NCBI GenBank assembly: GCA_029244985.1
Contig: JAQWQD010000010.1
Coordinates: 62,001-126,000 of the forward strand
DNA: 64,000 bases
Source of the DNA: Gammaproteobacteria bacterium
GTDB lineage: Bacteria; Pseudomonadota; Gammaproteobacteria; Pseudomonadales; Pseudohongiellaceae
Reading direction: 5' to 3'
Shown here: piece by piece, positions 39,576-49,644 of the stretch
Position numbering within the stretch: the first letter of the stretch is position 1
How the letters are laid out: every line of letters starts with the position of its first letter
Position numbers and translations under genes: made by a program
The notes under the pieces: model-generated
What the model was told of the DNA's origin: nothing
What the model saw: only the letters and a program-made list of their open reading frames with translations
Databases searched by the model: none

Positions 39576-39594
39576 TCAGCGTTTGGTTACTTTA

Positions 39595-40173
39595 ATGACC
39601 GAAAGTCATCTTAGCAACAACCTTGAAAATCAATTCCTTATCGCGATGCCTCAGCTAGGGGGTTCTTATTTCGCGAACACAGTTACCTATCTCTGGAAAC
39701 ACAACGAAGAAGGCGCTTTAGGCATTGTAGTTAATAAACCCCTACGAGCATGTATTGCGGACATTTTTGATGAGCTTGATATTATTTGTGATATCGAGGG
39801 CGATCGATTCCATATGCAACATGTTCTAGCAGGCGGCCCTGTTGAGCGAGATAAGGGATTTATAATTCACGATTCAGGTAATCAATGGGAATCATCAATT
39901 TCAGTGGCGCCGAATATTACCATCTGCACTTCAAAAACCATTCTAAAAGACATAGCTGCAGGCTGTGGTCCAAATAATTTCTTAGTTGCACTAGGATGTG
40001 CAGGCTGGGAAGCAGGTCAGTTAGAACAGGAAATGGTTGAGAACGCCTGGTTAACTGCTCCCGCGAATTCGGAAGTCATCTTCTCCAGCAATTATGGGTC
40101 CAAAGCCCGTGAGGCCGCAGCCTTACTCGGCATAGACTTACAACAAATCTCCCCCGAGGCAGGCCATTCTTAG
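39595..40173 (+). CDS. yqgE: YqgE/AlgH family protein
   Basis: 192 residues from the ATG at 39595, the usual length for this family (E. coli 187). The frame is open back to 39370 inside tonB, but the extra residues are an out-of-frame reading of tonB. Family landmarks: NQFLIAMPQLGGSYFANTV, EGALGIVVNKPL, VLAGGPVERDKGFI, ALGCAGWEAGQLEQEM. Function not settled; AlgH was linked to alginate control in Pseudomonas. Sits 19 bases after tonB and 23 before yqgF. Confidence 0.93.
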   Translation: MTESHLSNNLENQFLIAMPQLGGSYFANTVTYLWKHNEEGALGIVVNKPLRACIADIFDELDIICDIEGDRFHMQHVLAGGPVERDKGFIIHDSGNQWESSISVAPNITICTSKTILKDIAAGCGPNNFLVALGCAGWEAGQLEQEMVENAWLTAPANSEVIFSSNYGSKAREAAALLGIDLQQISPEAGHS

Positions 40174-40196
40174 TTACTAATCGAATACGAATCTCC

Positions 40197-40652
40197 ATGA
40201 CAATTAAATTTTTCCCCAGTGATTGTTCAAAACCGGTTGCTGCGCTTGCATTCGATTACGGAACTCAACGTATCGGCGTCTCCTTTGGACAGAGTATTTC
40301 TGCCACAGCAAAAGCCATTGCCGTTATAAAAGCAAAAGATGGAATTCCAGATTGGGATGAAATTGAGGCTTTATTAATTGAGTGGAAACCTGACCTCTGT
40401 GTTGTTGGCTTGCCCTACAATCTCGACGGCAGCGAAAGCGTATTACTCGTTCGTGCGATAAAATTTGCTCACCGAATCAACGGCCGTTTTAACTTACCCT
40501 GCTTCGGCATGGATGAACGCCTTTCATCAAAAGCAGCAATCGAAAAAGTCGTTGCGGAAAATAAAAATAAACAACAGATGGCTGTCGATGACATTGCCGC
40601 TCAAATCATTCTTGAAAACTGGTTCGCAGAATTTAATTCGCAAACTAAGTAG
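40197..40652 (+). CDS. yqgF: RuvX/YqgF Holliday-junction resolvase-like nuclease
   Basis: 151 residues. LAFDYGTQRIGVSFG carries the first catalytic Asp of the RNase H-like fold; VVGLPYNLDGSES and MDERLSS follow, and the last acidic site is DDIAAQIILENW. Needed for 16S rRNA 5' processing in E. coli and proposed as a junction resolvase. Follows yqgE as in nearly all gammaproteobacteria. Confidence 0.95.
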   Translation: MTIKFFPSDCSKPVAALAFDYGTQRIGVSFGQSISATAKAIAVIKAKDGIPDWDEIEALLIEWKPDLCVVGLPYNLDGSESVLLVRAIKFAHRINGRFNLPCFGMDERLSSKAAIEKVVAENKNKQQMAVDDIAAQIILENWFAEFNSQTK

Positions 40653-40750
40653 AGGTTTTATTTTTTAGCACTAAAGTATTAGGTATAAGCTATAAATCCT
40701 GTTCTTTTGGGGAATACTTTAGACCAACAATCTGTTTAAAGACTCGAAAC

Positions 40751-41434
40751 GTGACACAAATAGCAAAAAATATATCAGTTGCAGTCCAGATGATTCAGAG
40801 CCTAGAAGCTAAGTATAGTCGCCCTGAGTCGAGTGTGAAGCTATTGGCTGTTAGCAAGCGCCACTCCGTAGCAAGCATTCGACAGGCCGCTAAAACAGGA
40901 ATTACTGATTTTGGGGAAAATTTTGTGCAAGAGGCTGAAGGAAAAATAACAGCACTGGCCGACCTTCAACTGAACTGGCATTTTATTGGACCAATTCAAT
41001 CCAACAAAACCCGACGCATTGCGGAGAATTTTGACTGGGTACAAAGCCTGGACCGAGAAAAACTCGCTCATCGCTTGAATGAGCAACGCACTGATGAAAA
41101 AACTGCCCTAAATGTCTGTGTTCAAGTCAACTTATCCCAAGAATCTTCTAAATCCGGGATAAGTTTAGAGAGTGCCGAAACCTTAGGTAAGCTGGTAAAT
41201 GAACTGCCTAACCTTTGTTTAAGAGGACTAATGGCGATTCCAGCACCAGAAGAAAATCTCGATCGACAACGCAAATGCTTCGCTAAGCTTGCTCTGGAGT
41301 TCTATCGCATGCGGGAGTTGTTTCCCACTATGGATACACTTTCAATGGGCATGAGTAAAGATTTTGAAGCCGCCATCGCCGAAGGCTCAACTATGGTTAG
41401 GATAGGTACGGCACTATTCGGGCCAAGGGTCTAA
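40751..41434 (+). CDS. yggS: PLP homeostasis protein (YggS/PROSC)
   Basis: 227 residues from a GTG. PLP-binding Lys36 in LLAVSKRHSV, ENFVQEAEGK, WHFIGPIQSNK, CVQVNLSQESSKSG, and the C-terminal MGMSKDFEAAIAEGSTMVRIGTA-type region. A fold-III PLP protein that buffers pyridoxal phosphate; it precedes proC in most bacteria, as here. Confidence 0.95.
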   Translation: MTQIAKNISVAVQMIQSLEAKYSRPESSVKLLAVSKRHSVASIRQAAKTGITDFGENFVQEAEGKITALADLQLNWHFIGPIQSNKTRRIAENFDWVQSLDREKLAHRLNEQRTDEKTALNVCVQVNLSQESSKSGISLESAETLGKLVNELPNLCLRGLMAIPAPEENLDRQRKCFAKLALEFYRMRELFPTMDTLSMGMSKDFEAAIAEGSTMVRIGTALFGPRV

Positions 41435-41520
41435 TTACTCCAATCGGCTTGAATGAGATAGAATAGCCACTGATCGTAGTACGGCAAAAAACTGCAACAG
41501 CATTTTAATTTGGAGTGAAA

Positions 41521-42336
41521 TTGGAAAATACCACAATAGGCTTTGTTGGCGCTGGAAATATGGCGAATAGCCTTATCCGTGGTCTATTGGTGAAGGGCTG
41601 TAATCCTTCGTCGATAATTGTTGCAGACGTCGACCAAGCAAAACTTCAAATTCTAGGCACGGAATGCGGAGTTCGCTGTGGCGATAACCAATCTATCGCT
41701 GATGAAGCAGATATCATTGTGCTAGCGGTAAAACCACAAGTTATGGAGACCGTCTGCAACCAAATTACCCTAAATGTTAGCGCGCCTCTGGTTGTCTCGA
41801 TTGCGGCGGGCATTAGAATTGAACAGATGCTGAACTGGCTAGGAAGTAACACTGCAGTTGTCCGCTGTATGCCAAATACTCCGGCTCTCATAGGTAAAGG
41901 AGCCAGCGGGCTCTATGCGAACAAACATGTAACGGATGCGCAAAAACAATTAGCGCAGTCACTAATGGAAGCCGTTGGAATAATTGTATGGGTTGATGAT
42001 GAAAACGATATAGACACTGTGACTGCTGTATCAGGAAGTGGTCCAGCTTATTTCTTCTTGTTTATGGAAGCTATGCAAGATGCTGCAAAAGAATTAGGGC
42101 TATCGGAAGAACTAGCAAAGCAATTAGTTTATCAAACTGCTTCCGGAGCGGTGGACTTGGCTATACAAAGCAAGGACTCAACAGCTGAACTAAGAAGAAA
42201 AGTAACTTCACCTGGTGGTACCACCGAACGCGCAATCAAAAAATTCGAAGCAGGTGACATCAGAAAATTAGTAAATAACGCATTGGTAGAAGCAAAAACA
42301 AGATCCATTGAGTTATCTAAAGAAATGAAGAATTAA
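41521..42336 (+). CDS. proC: Pyrroline-5-carboxylate reductase
   Basis: 271 residues. I chose the TTG at 41521, five bases after GGAG (41512-41515); the GTG at 41515 would overlap that box. NAD(P) site IGFVGAGNMANSLIRGL, then VVRCMPNTPALIGKGASG and the proC signature GSGPAYFFLFMEAMQDAA. Reduces pyrroline-5-carboxylate to proline. Followed 12 bases later by yggT, the conserved order. Confidence 0.96.
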   Translation: MENTTIGFVGAGNMANSLIRGLLVKGCNPSSIIVADVDQAKLQILGTECGVRCGDNQSIADEADIIVLAVKPQVMETVCNQITLNVSAPLVVSIAAGIRIEQMLNWLGSNTAVVRCMPNTPALIGKGASGLYANKHVTDAQKQLAQSLMEAVGIIVWVDDENDIDTVTAVSGSGPAYFFLFMEAMQDAAKELGLSEELAKQLVYQTASGAVDLAIQSKDSTAELRRKVTSPGGTTERAIKKFEAGDIRKLVNNALVEAKTRSIELSKEMKN

Positions 42337-42348
42337 CGAGTACGAGTT

Positions 42349-42948
42349 ATGGAAGTCATGGGAAGTTCTGCTGCACTTATTTTTAATACACTAACGGGCA
42401 TCTATCTATTGGCCATATTATTACGTTTCCTGCTACAGGTTGCCCGTGCGGATTTCTATAACCCTATGTCACAAGCTGTCTTTAGAATTACCGACCCAAT
42501 GGTAAGAATTTTTCGCAGTTTTATTCCGGGGTATAAAGGCATCGATTTTTCTAGTTTGATTCTCGCATTGGTGGTTGAAGCGATGGCGATCTGTGTATTA
42601 ATTATACTTTATGGAGGCAGCATCCCCTCAGTGGGGTTCATCGTCACCTGGGCTTTTGTTGGTGTATTGCATTTCATGATCATGATTTATTACTACGCTA
42701 TAATCGGCTCAATCATAATGTCATTCGTGATGATGTTTTCTGGCAACATGAATCCTCACCCAATTCTCAGGTTGGTTTGGCAATTAACGGAACCTGTTAT
42801 GGCACCTATTCGAAAAATTATCCCATCTATGGGTGGCTTGGATTTTTCACCGATATTCATTTTCATTTCAATTGGTTTGATTCGTAATTTTATTTATCAA
42901 ACATTTGGTGTAAGTGAACAAATAGCGCTGGTCGTTATTGGCCTCTAA
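42349..42948 (+). CDS. yggT: YggT family integral membrane protein
   Basis: 199 residues. Two tandem YggT modules, each with a helix pair and an RxxxPxxxxIRxxIPxxxGxDFSP-like motif: first MVRIFRSFIPGYKGIDFSS, then MAPIRKIIPSMGGLDFSP. About four to six membrane helices. The family is linked to osmotic and division-site phenotypes in several bacteria; the precise role is unknown. A second ATG lies three codons in. Confidence 0.93.
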   Translation: MEVMGSSAALIFNTLTGIYLLAILLRFLLQVARADFYNPMSQAVFRITDPMVRIFRSFIPGYKGIDFSSLILALVVEAMAICVLIILYGGSIPSVGFIVTWAFVGVLHFMIMIYYYAIIGSIIMSFVMMFSGNMNPHPILRLVWQLTEPVMAPIRKIIPSMGGLDFSPIFIFISIGLIRNFIYQTFGVSEQIALVVIGL

Positions 42949-43245
42949 TATGTATTAGAGCAAAGATAGTAACAATCCCTTTCTCAACTGCTTTATTCAA
43001 CCTAAAGCAAATATCTTGTTAAGTTGTTGTAGTTGATGATGATGCATTTAAGATATGACGTTATACATCGCTTACGGGCGGCAAAATCAATAAACAATTA
43101 ATCAGATTTTTGACAAAAGAGTTTCAAGTAAAACAAAGTACCATTACTATTATTAGCTATTTAAGTAATACACTGAAAAGAATAGCTGGTTGAGCAGCCT
43201 AAGAACTCACCAATGTTGTTCACGATTAGTAAAATATAGAGAGTT
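42949..43245. other. Gene-free metX upstream interval
   Basis: 297 bases with no supported gene. A perfect TTGACA occurs at 43110-43115, but nothing close to TATAAT lies 16-18 bases downstream. No SAM riboswitch fold was recognised by eye. Confidence 0.3.
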
Positions 43246-44445
43246 ATGTCTATTACATTACCTGAAGATTCTGTGGGGATTGTTGAGCCACAACAATTCC
43301 ATTTTGATGAACCGCTAAGCCTGCGTAGCGGTAAGGTCTTACCTGCATACGATATCGTCTTTGAGACTTATGGCGAACTAAACACTAAGAAATCTAATGC
43401 TATCCTTATTTGTCATGCCTTAAGTGGAGACCATCATGCGGCTGGGTACCATAACGGCGATACAAAAAAACCTGGCTGGTGGGATTCCTGTATTGGGGCC
43501 GGTAAGGCAATTGATACAAATTTATTCTTTGTAGTCTGCATGAACAACTTAGGCGGCTGTGGCGGGAGCACCGGGCCTGCCTCGAAAGATCCCGAGACCG
43601 GGAAATATTTTGGCCCAGATTTTCCAGTCCTAACAGTTAGAGATTGGGTGAAAAGTCAGGTAATGCTGATGGATCGGCTTGAAATTCCTAAATGGGCAGC
43701 AGTGGTAGGTGGCAGCCTGGGAGGAATGCAAGCACTGCGGTGGGCCATTAGTTATCCAGAAAGAATGGCTCACGCAATTTGTATTGCTGCTGCGCCTAAA
43801 CTGTCAGCACAAAATATCGCGTTCAACGAAGTTGCACGACAATCTATAACGTCAGATCCTGATTTTCACCAGGGATACTATTTGGAACATGGAACATATC
43901 CAAAACAAGGGTTAACCTTGGCGCGGATGGTTGGCCATATCACCTATTTATCTGATAGCGCAATGCGCGCAAAGTTTGGGAAAACAGTGTCTGATTTTGA
44001 GACTGAGAAGACGAATTTTGGACGCGACCTCCGTTCTGGCAAACTCAGCTTTGGTTTTGATGTAGATTTTCAGGTTGAAAGTTATCTTCACTATCAGGGA
44101 GAACGCTTCTCTGAGAACTTTGATGCGAATACATATTTACTAATGACCAAAGCTTTGGATTATTTTGACCCATCGGTTGATTTCGAAGGCGATCTTAGCA
44201 AGGCGTTCCTAAACAGTGACTGCAAATTTATGCTTGTTTCGTTCACTACTGATTGGCGGTTTCCCCCAGAGCGTTCGCGAGAACTTGTCAACGATCTTTT
44301 AAAAGCAGGAAAAGAAGTAACTTATCTGGAAGTAGAAGCAGACCAAGGTCACGATGCCTTCCTATTGCCAATTCCGCGCTATATAAGTGCATTTCGTTCT
44401 TATCTATGCCGGGTGCATGAGGAGATTTGCCAAGATGCGCCCTGA
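43246..44445 (+). CDS. metX: Homoserine O-acyltransferase MetX
   Basis: 399 residues. An alpha/beta-hydrolase: [28 protein letters not shown], nucleophile Ser near 157 in [12 protein letters not shown], acid Asp in [15 protein letters not shown], and His in [10 protein letters not shown]. Acylates homoserine at the head of methionine synthesis. Family members in proteobacteria are either acetyl- or succinyl-transferases and the acyl donor cannot be told safely here. Directly overlaps metW by 11 bases. Confidence 0.95.
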   Translation: MSITLPEDSVGIVEPQQFHFDEPLSLRSGKVLPAYDIVFETYGELNTKKSNAILICHALSGDHHAAGYHNGDTKKPGWWDSCIGAGKAIDTNLFFVVCMNNLGGCGGSTGPASKDPETGKYFGPDFPVLTVRDWVKSQVMLMDRLEIPKWAAVVGGSLGGMQALRWAISYPERMAHAICIAAAPKLSAQNIAFNEVARQSITSDPDFHQGYYLEHGTYPKQGLTLARMVGHITYLSDSAMRAKFGKTVSDFETEKTNFGRDLRSGKLSFGFDVDFQVESYLHYQGERFSENFDANTYLLMTKALDYFDPSVDFEGDLSKAFLNSDCKFMLVSFTTDWRFPPERSRELVNDLLKAGKEVTYLEVEADQGHDAFLLPIPRYISAFRSYLCRVHEEICQDAP

Positions 44446-45028
44446 TTTGGAAATAATTCAACAATGGATAGAACCGGAAAGTCGTGTGCTAGACCTAGGT
44501 TGTGGTAATGGCACGCTACTCAATTATCTGAAAAGTACCAAACAAGTCCGAGGGATTGGGTTAGAGATAGATGAGGAAAATATTCAACGTTGCATCCAAA
44601 ATGGCGTAAATGTTATCGAACAAAACCTCGATCAGGGATTATCAAATTTTCAGTCAGGCAGTTTTGAAACTGTTCTATTAGCGCAGACCCTTCAAGCCTT
44701 AAGTAATCCAGACAGACTCATCGATGAGATGTTACGTATTGGCGAAAGAGGGATTGTTACATTTCCAAATTTTGGTAATTGGAAAAGCCGTCTATACCTT
44801 GCTACAAAAGGTCGTATGCCTATCTCAAAATTCATGCCTCATCAATGGTATGACACCCCTAATATTCATTTCTGTACAGTTAAAGATTTTGATGCGCTTT
44901 GCAAAACTAAGAATATTCACGTGTTAACACGCACTGTTGTCGACTCTCAACATCAGGGCAGTTGGGCGGTTAAATCCTGGCCAAATTTTCTGGGTGAAAT
45001 CGCCATCTATCACATAACTAAGGGCTAA
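44435..45028 (+). CDS. metW: MetW-type methyltransferase-like protein
   Basis: 197 residues from the ATG at 44435, preceded by GAGGAG at 44419-44424; the frame is open to 44387 but that part overlaps met[30 protein letters not shown] is the MetW start, with the SAM-binding DLGCGNG loop and [10 protein letters not shown]. Works with MetX in homoserine acylation. The metX-metW pair is conserved in proteobacteria. Confidence 0.94.
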   Translation: MRPDLEIIQQWIEPESRVLDLGCGNGTLLNYLKSTKQVRGIGLEIDEENIQRCIQNGVNVIEQNLDQGLSNFQSGSFETVLLAQTLQALSNPDRLIDEMLRIGERGIVTFPNFGNWKSRLYLATKGRMPISKFMPHQWYDTPNIHFCTVKDFDALCKTKNIHVLTRTVVDSQHQGSWAVKSWPNFLGEIAIYHITKG

Positions 45029-45045
45029 AGGGTTAGAGCCTCAAT

Positions 45046-45648
45046 ATGCAAAAAATCGTCCTAGCAAGCGGTAACCAAGGAAAACTTATTGAGTTACAAA
45101 CGATACTTTCTGCGAATAACGTAGAACTAATTCCTCAGGCATATTTCAATATTAGTGAGGTGGAAGAAACTGGGCTAAGTTTCGTAGAGAATGCATTGAT
45201 TAAAGCAAGGCATGCCTGTGTTAAGACAGGCTTACCCTGCATAGCGGATGACTCTGGGATTGAAGTAGATGCTTTAGATGGGGAGCCTGGAATCTACTCT
45301 GCAAGATATTCTAATACCTATGGCAGCTCAGCGGATGCAGACAATAACGCCAAATTGTTACAAGAGCTCGAGCAGGTTCCTGACCTTGATCGCACTGCCC
45401 GATTTCAATGTGTTATTGTGTTTCTCCGTCATGAAAAAGATCCAATGCCGCTGATTTGCCAGGGCTCTTGGAAGGGCAGAATTATGTTCAAAGAAAGTGG
45501 AGAAAATGGCTTTGGCTATGACTCTTTGTTCTATGTTCCAACTCATCAATGTACTTCGGCTGAGTTGCAGCCGGAAATAAAAAATTCATTGAGTCATCGT
45601 GGTCAGGCTTTACGCCAACTCCTGAAATGCTGGCAAGACCTCCCTTAA
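45046..45648 (+). CDS. rdgB: dITP/XTP pyrophosphatase
   Basis: 200 residues. IVLASGNQGKLIELQ, the CIADDSGIEVDALDG signature, GIYSARYS and GFGYDSLFYVP. Ham1/RdgB hydrolyses non-canonical purine nucleoside triphosphates (dITP, XTP), keeping them out of DNA. Follows metW by 17 bases; the next gene overlaps it by 22 bases. Confidence 0.96.
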   Translation: MQKIVLASGNQGKLIELQTILSANNVELIPQAYFNISEVEETGLSFVENALIKARHACVKTGLPCIADDSGIEVDALDGEPGIYSARYSNTYGSSADADNNAKLLQELEQVPDLDRTARFQCVIVFLRHEKDPMPLICQGSWKGRIMFKESGENGFGYDSLFYVPTHQCTSAELQPEIKNSLSHRGQALRQLLKCWQDLP

Positions 45649-46784
45649 GTCTCTACATTCATATTCCCTGGTGCATTCGAAAATGCCCTTACTGTGATTT
45701 TAATTCTCATGAATCAAATTCATCGTTACCAGAAGATGAATATATAGAGGCACTTTTAGAAGATCTAGCTCATGAGTTTTCGAGGTTTGGACAAGATCAG
45801 CGAGAACTAATTTCTATTTTCATAGGCGGTGGAACACCAAGTTTATTTAGTGGTGATTCTTATAGAATACTGTTACATCGAATTTCTGAGCTAGTAAATT
45901 TTTCTTCGAAAATAGAAATAACTTTGGAAGCAAATCCAGGAACCGTAGAGGCAGAAAGATTTTCAGGCTATCGTGATGCTGGTATAAACCGCTTATCACT
46001 CGGCATACAAAGTTTTAATAATGATTCTTTGCTTAAGTTAGGGCGTATTCATAATTCTGAAGAATCACTAAAGGCGATTGAAATTGCCAAGGCAGTCGGT
46101 TTTAAAAATTTCAATCTTGATCTTATGCATGGTCTGCCTGGTCAAGAATCAGAACAAGCATTAAACGATTTACAAATAGCTATTAGCGTTGCACCTACCC
46201 ATATCAGCTGGTATCAATTAACAATAGAGCCCAATACTGCATTCTATCGCTATCCTCCCCAACTTCCCGATGAAGCTATACTCGACAACATTCAAGGAGA
46301 CGGTCAAAACCTATTAGAAGATCATGGCTATATGCAATATGAAGTTTCTGCTTTCGCGAAAAACGGATTTACTTCTTTACATAATCATAATTATTGGAGT
46401 TTTGGGGATTATTTAGGAGTTGGTGCCGGAGCTCATGGGAAACTAACCTTGCCCAATGAAAACAAATTAATTCGTATCAGAAAACAGAAGCAACCAAATA
46501 ATTATCTCCAAGGGCAAGTTCGCAGAGAAGCAGAGCTTAAAGATATTCCTAAACAAGAACGAACAATTGAATTTCTGATGAACGCTCTACGATTAAAAGA
46601 CGGTTTCAACCAAATCCAATTTGAAAGCAGAACCGGGCTGGCTTTCAGCGTCATCTCAAAGAGAGTAGAATGCCAAATTGAAAATGGCTTAATGCAGCGC
46701 ACAGGAAAGGATGGCGAAGAATTTTTTTCAACTACAACTACTGGCTATCGATTTTTAAACAGCGTACTGGAGGAATTTCTCTAA
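45627..46784 (+). CDS. hemW: HemW radical-SAM haem chaperone
   Basis: 385 residues. The [4Fe-4S] motif is CIRKCPYC (Cys16, 20, 23) in IHIPWCIRKCPYCDFNSH, followed by FIGGGTPSLF and RLSLGIQSFN. Once annotated as a coproporphyrinogen III oxidase; HemW lacks that activity and instead delivers haem. The HNxxYW segment (HNHNYWSFGDYLGVGAGAH) is present. Start overlaps rdgB by 22 bases and its stop overlaps the following start by one base. Confidence 0.95.
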   Translation: MLARPPLSLYIHIPWCIRKCPYCDFNSHESNSSLPEDEYIEALLEDLAHEFSRFGQDQRELISIFIGGGTPSLFSGDSYRILLHRISELVNFSSKIEITLEANPGTVEAERFSGYRDAGINRLSLGIQSFNNDSLLKLGRIHNSEESLKAIEIAKAVGFKNFNLDLMHGLPGQESEQALNDLQIAISVAPTHISWYQLTIEPNTAFYRYPPQLPDEAILDNIQGDGQNLLEDHGYMQYEVSAFAKNGFTSLHNHNYWSFGDYLGVGAGAHGKLTLPNENKLIRIRKQKQPNNYLQGQVRREAELKDIPKQERTIEFLMNALRLKDGFNQIQFESRTGLAFSVISKRVECQIENGLMQRTGKDGEEFFSTTTTGYRFLNSVLEEFL

Positions 46785-47137
46785 TGAAAGCCTTATATGA
46801 AGAACATTGTGAAGCTTGTCAACTCGGTGCGCCCTTAGTGACCGAGGAGGAAGCAAATGAACTGCTGTTAAGTGTACCAGCCTGGAAGAGAGAATTTAAT
46901 GATGGCGTAGAAAAATTGGTTCGAGAATTTCATTTTGTCGAATTCAAAGATGCATTTAACTTTACCTATAAAATAGCTAGCCTGACAGAAAGAGAAAATC
47001 ATCACCCAACAATCATCACCGAGTGGGGCAAAGTTACTATCTTCTGGTGGACTCATAAGATAAACGGTTTGCACGTTAACGACTTTATCATGGCAGCAAA
47101 GACTGACATGATTGCTAAGATCTCAGCATCTTCATAA
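46784..47137 (+). CDS. phhB: Pterin-4a-carbinolamine dehydratase (PCD/DCoH family)
   Basis: 117 residues, single-domain PCD. Landmarks: CEACQLGAPLVTEEEA, WKREFNDGVEKLVREF, and the active-site ENHHPTIITEWGKVTIFWWTH (given here only in part: HHPTIITEWGKVTI). It dehydrates pterin carbinolamine in tetrahydrobiopterin recycling. No phenylalanine hydroxylase (phhA) lies nearby, so the role here may be a stand-alone pterin clean-up. Shares one base with the hemW stop. Confidence 0.92.
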   Translation: MKALYEEHCEACQLGAPLVTEEEANELLLSVPAWKREFNDGVEKLVREFHFVEFKDAFNFTYKIASLTERENHHPTIITEWGKVTIFWWTHKINGLHVNDFIMAAKTDMIAKISASS

Positions 47138-47168
47138 ACAATTCAACAACCCGCTTATATCATTGGTA

Positions 47169-48308
47169 ATGCCAAATCTACTATCACAACTCGATACGCT
47201 CATAAGTATGCCCAGCGTAAGTTCGGCACATTCAAATCTAGACATGAGCAATAAAGAAGTTATCTATTTCCTTGCAGAAGCATTTGAGTCCATGGGGTTT
47301 AGCTGTGAAATTATTACCTGCAACAACAAAAGCAAATTTAATCTAATCGCGACGTTGGGTAGTGGTCCTGGCGGCTTAGTATTGGCTGGCCATACCGACA
47401 CAGTTCCTTTCGACCAAGAACTCTGGTCGGTCGACCCTTTCCAACTTACAGAAAAAGATGGAAAAATATTTGGATTGGGTATTACTGATATGAAAGGCTT
47501 TTTCCCCATTGCGATGGAAGCGATAAAACCCATATCAGAAGCAGATTTTGTAGAACCACTAATAATTCTTGCGACGGCTGATGAAGAAACTTCCATGCAG
47601 GGTGCTAGAACGCTAGCCGAGCTTGGTCGCCCAAAAGCTAGATCGGCAATCATTGGAGAGCCAACTGGTTTGCGACCGGTAAAAGCCCACAAGGGAATTA
47701 TGATGGACTCCATTCGTTTATTTGGTGAGAGCGGCCACTCATCTGATCCCTCTCTTGGAAAGAATGCACTTGACGCAATGCATCAAGTAATTTCTCAATT
47801 GATCGATTATCGCGACCAATTAAAAGATCGCTATAGCTCTGAATTATTTACTATCCCTTATCCAACCTTAAATTTAGGAAGTATTCATGGAGGCGACAAC
47901 CCTAATCGTATCTGCGGAAATTGTGCACTCGAGTTTGATGTACGTTTAACTCCTGGAATGCACATAGATACAGTGAGAGCCGAAATTCGCGATAAAGTTA
48001 GAAGCGTAACGGAACCGTTAAAAATTCAATTTGAAATGGCAGAAATTTTCAGTGGTGTGCCTGCATTTTTTACACAGGAAAACAGCGCGCTACTTAAGGC
48101 TGCAGAGGAGTTGACTGGCCATAGCGGTATCAGTGTCGCATTTGGCACCGAAGGACCTTTCTTACAACAACTTGGCATGGACACTATTATTATGGGTCCG
48201 GGAAACATAGATCAGGCCCATCAACCTGATGAATATATGTCTCTAGATATGATTAATCCCAGCATTGACGTACTCACGAGACTCATCATTAAACACTGCA
48301 TACGGTAA
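47169..48308 (+). CDS. argE: N-acetylornithine deacetylase
   Basis: 379 residues from ATG 47169 (E. coli ArgE 383); the frame is open to 47112 but that overlaps phhB. M20 metallopeptidase: metal ligands in LVLAGHTDTVPFD, GITDMKGFFPIAME, ADEETSMQGAR and IIGEPTGLRPV, with the dimerisation domain near residues 180-290. Releases ornithine from N-acetylornithine. Precedes argA by 10 bases, the conserved pair. Confidence 0.95.
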   Translation: MPNLLSQLDTLISMPSVSSAHSNLDMSNKEVIYFLAEAFESMGFSCEIITCNNKSKFNLIATLGSGPGGLVLAGHTDTVPFDQELWSVDPFQLTEKDGKIFGLGITDMKGFFPIAMEAIKPISEADFVEPLIILATADEETSMQGARTLAELGRPKARSAIIGEPTGLRPVKAHKGIMMDSIRLFGESGHSSDPSLGKNALDAMHQVISQLIDYRDQLKDRYSSELFTIPYPTLNLGSIHGGDNPNRICGNCALEFDVRLTPGMHIDTVRAEIRDKVRSVTEPLKIQFEMAEIFSGVPAFFTQENSALLKAAEELTGHSGISVAFGTEGPFLQQLGMDTIIMGPGNIDQAHQPDEYMSLDMINPSIDVLTRLIIKHCIR

Positions 48309-48318
48309 TAGTTAGAAT

Positions 48319-49644
48319 ATGCCTGTAAATAAACAAATGATCGAAATGTTTAGAGCTTCTTCCGCTTATATCAATGCTCACAGAAACAAAGTATTCGTGG
48401 TGTCTCTGAGCGGTGAGGCTCAAGCAGATAATAATCTAGCAAATATAGTCTACGATCTCTCACTATTACACAGCCTTGGTGTAAAAATCGTTCTCATACA
48501 TGGTTCGCGACCACAAATCACAGAAGCACTTGCCGCCCAGGGCAAAAAATCAAACTACCATCGCAACCTTCGCGTGACCGAGCCAGATTGCATAGAAACA
48601 ATCAAACAAGTCGTGGGGGGGCTAAGTGTCAATCTCGAAGCATTATTTTCTATGGGTACAAGTAACTCACCAATGCATGGTGCCGACATCCGTCTATGCC
48701 GAGGAAATTTTATAACCGCAAAGCCCATTGGAGTGCATGACGGTATTGATTTTCATTACACAGGAGCCGTGAGAAAAGTTCAAACTTTAGCGATCGAAAA
48801 AGAGCTGGTTAACAACAACATCGTTATGTTATCTAATTTAGGATACTCATCAACTGGCGAAGTCTTTAACCTTTCCGCTGAGGAGGTTGCAACGGAGGTA
48901 GCCATCTCCTTAGGCGCCGATAAGCTAATTTTAATGATACCGGCTGATGGGGTCTTAGATGCGTCAGGCGAATTAATTACATCGCTTAATGAAAAAGAGG
49001 CCAAGAATCACGCAAGTAAATTGTCATTATCTGGAGATCCAGTGGAACTTTGTGTAAGTCACGCTATTGAAGCGGCCTTGCGCGCTTATTCACACGATGT
49101 CCATCGATCACATTTAATCAGCTTTAAAAAAAATGGTGCGCTTTTGCAGGAATTATTTACCCGAGATGGAAACGGCTCCCTAATTAGTAATGATAATTTC
49201 GATCAATTGAGACCAGCTTCTATTAATGATATAGCAGGAATTTTGGCCCTGATTAAGCCTTTAGAGGAAACTGGCATTTTACTTGAACGGTCCCGCGAGC
49301 TGCTTGAAATGGAGATCAAAAACTTTGTCGTGATCGAATTAGAAAATTCAATAATCGCTTGTGCTGCGCTTTATCCAATTAGCAAAGATTCGGGTGAAGT
49401 AGCTTGTGTTGCCATCCACCCTGATTATCAAAGAGATGGATTGGGAGATCGACTTTTAATTAATCTTGAAAAAACTGCATTTGAAAAAGGATTCAGCTGT
49501 TTGTTTGTCCTGACTACAGTAGCATCTCATTGGTTTCTTGAAAAAGGGTTTGAACAGAGCGAAGTGGATGCTTTACCAGACCAGCGCAAAGATCTTTACA
49601 ATCTGCAACGTAAATCTAAAGTACTCAAAAAAGCTATAAGCTAA
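48319..49644 (+). CDS. argA: N-acetylglutamate synthase (amino-acid kinase + GNAT)
   Basis: 441 residues (E. coli 443). An amino-acid-kinase-like regulatory domain (residues 1-290; VVSLSGEAQ, LVLIHGSRPQITE-type segment) is followed by a GNAT acetyltransferase (residues 300-441; GEVACVAIHPDYQRDGLGDRLL). Makes the first committed intermediate of arginine synthesis, and the kinase-like domain normally binds arginine for feedback. Its stop lies inside the hairpin shared with folA. Confidence 0.95.
   Translation: MPVNKQMIEMFRASSAYINAHRNKVFVVSLSGEAQADNNLANIVYDLSLLHSLGVKIVLIHGSRPQITEALAAQGKKSNYHRNLRVTEPDCIETIKQVVGGLSVNLEALFSMGTSNSPMHGADIRLCRGNFITAKPIGVHDGIDFHYTGAVRKVQTLAIEKELVNNNIVMLSNLGYSSTGEVFNLSAEEVATEVAISLGADKLILMIPADGVLDASGELITSLNEKEAKNHASKLSLSGDPVELCVSHAIEAALRAYSHDVHRSHLISFKKNGALLQELFTRDGNGSLISNDNFDQLRPASINDIAGILALIKPLEETGILLERSRELLEMEIKNFVVIELENSIIACAALYPISKDSGEVACVAIHPDYQRDGLGDRLLINLEKTAFEKGFSCLFVLTTVASHWFLEKGFEQSEVDALPDQRKDLYNLQRKSKVLKKAIS

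Noticed and set aside
47264-47713. 149-codon frame antisense to argE
   Set aside because: Entirely inside argE; Ser/Pro-rich antisense artefact.
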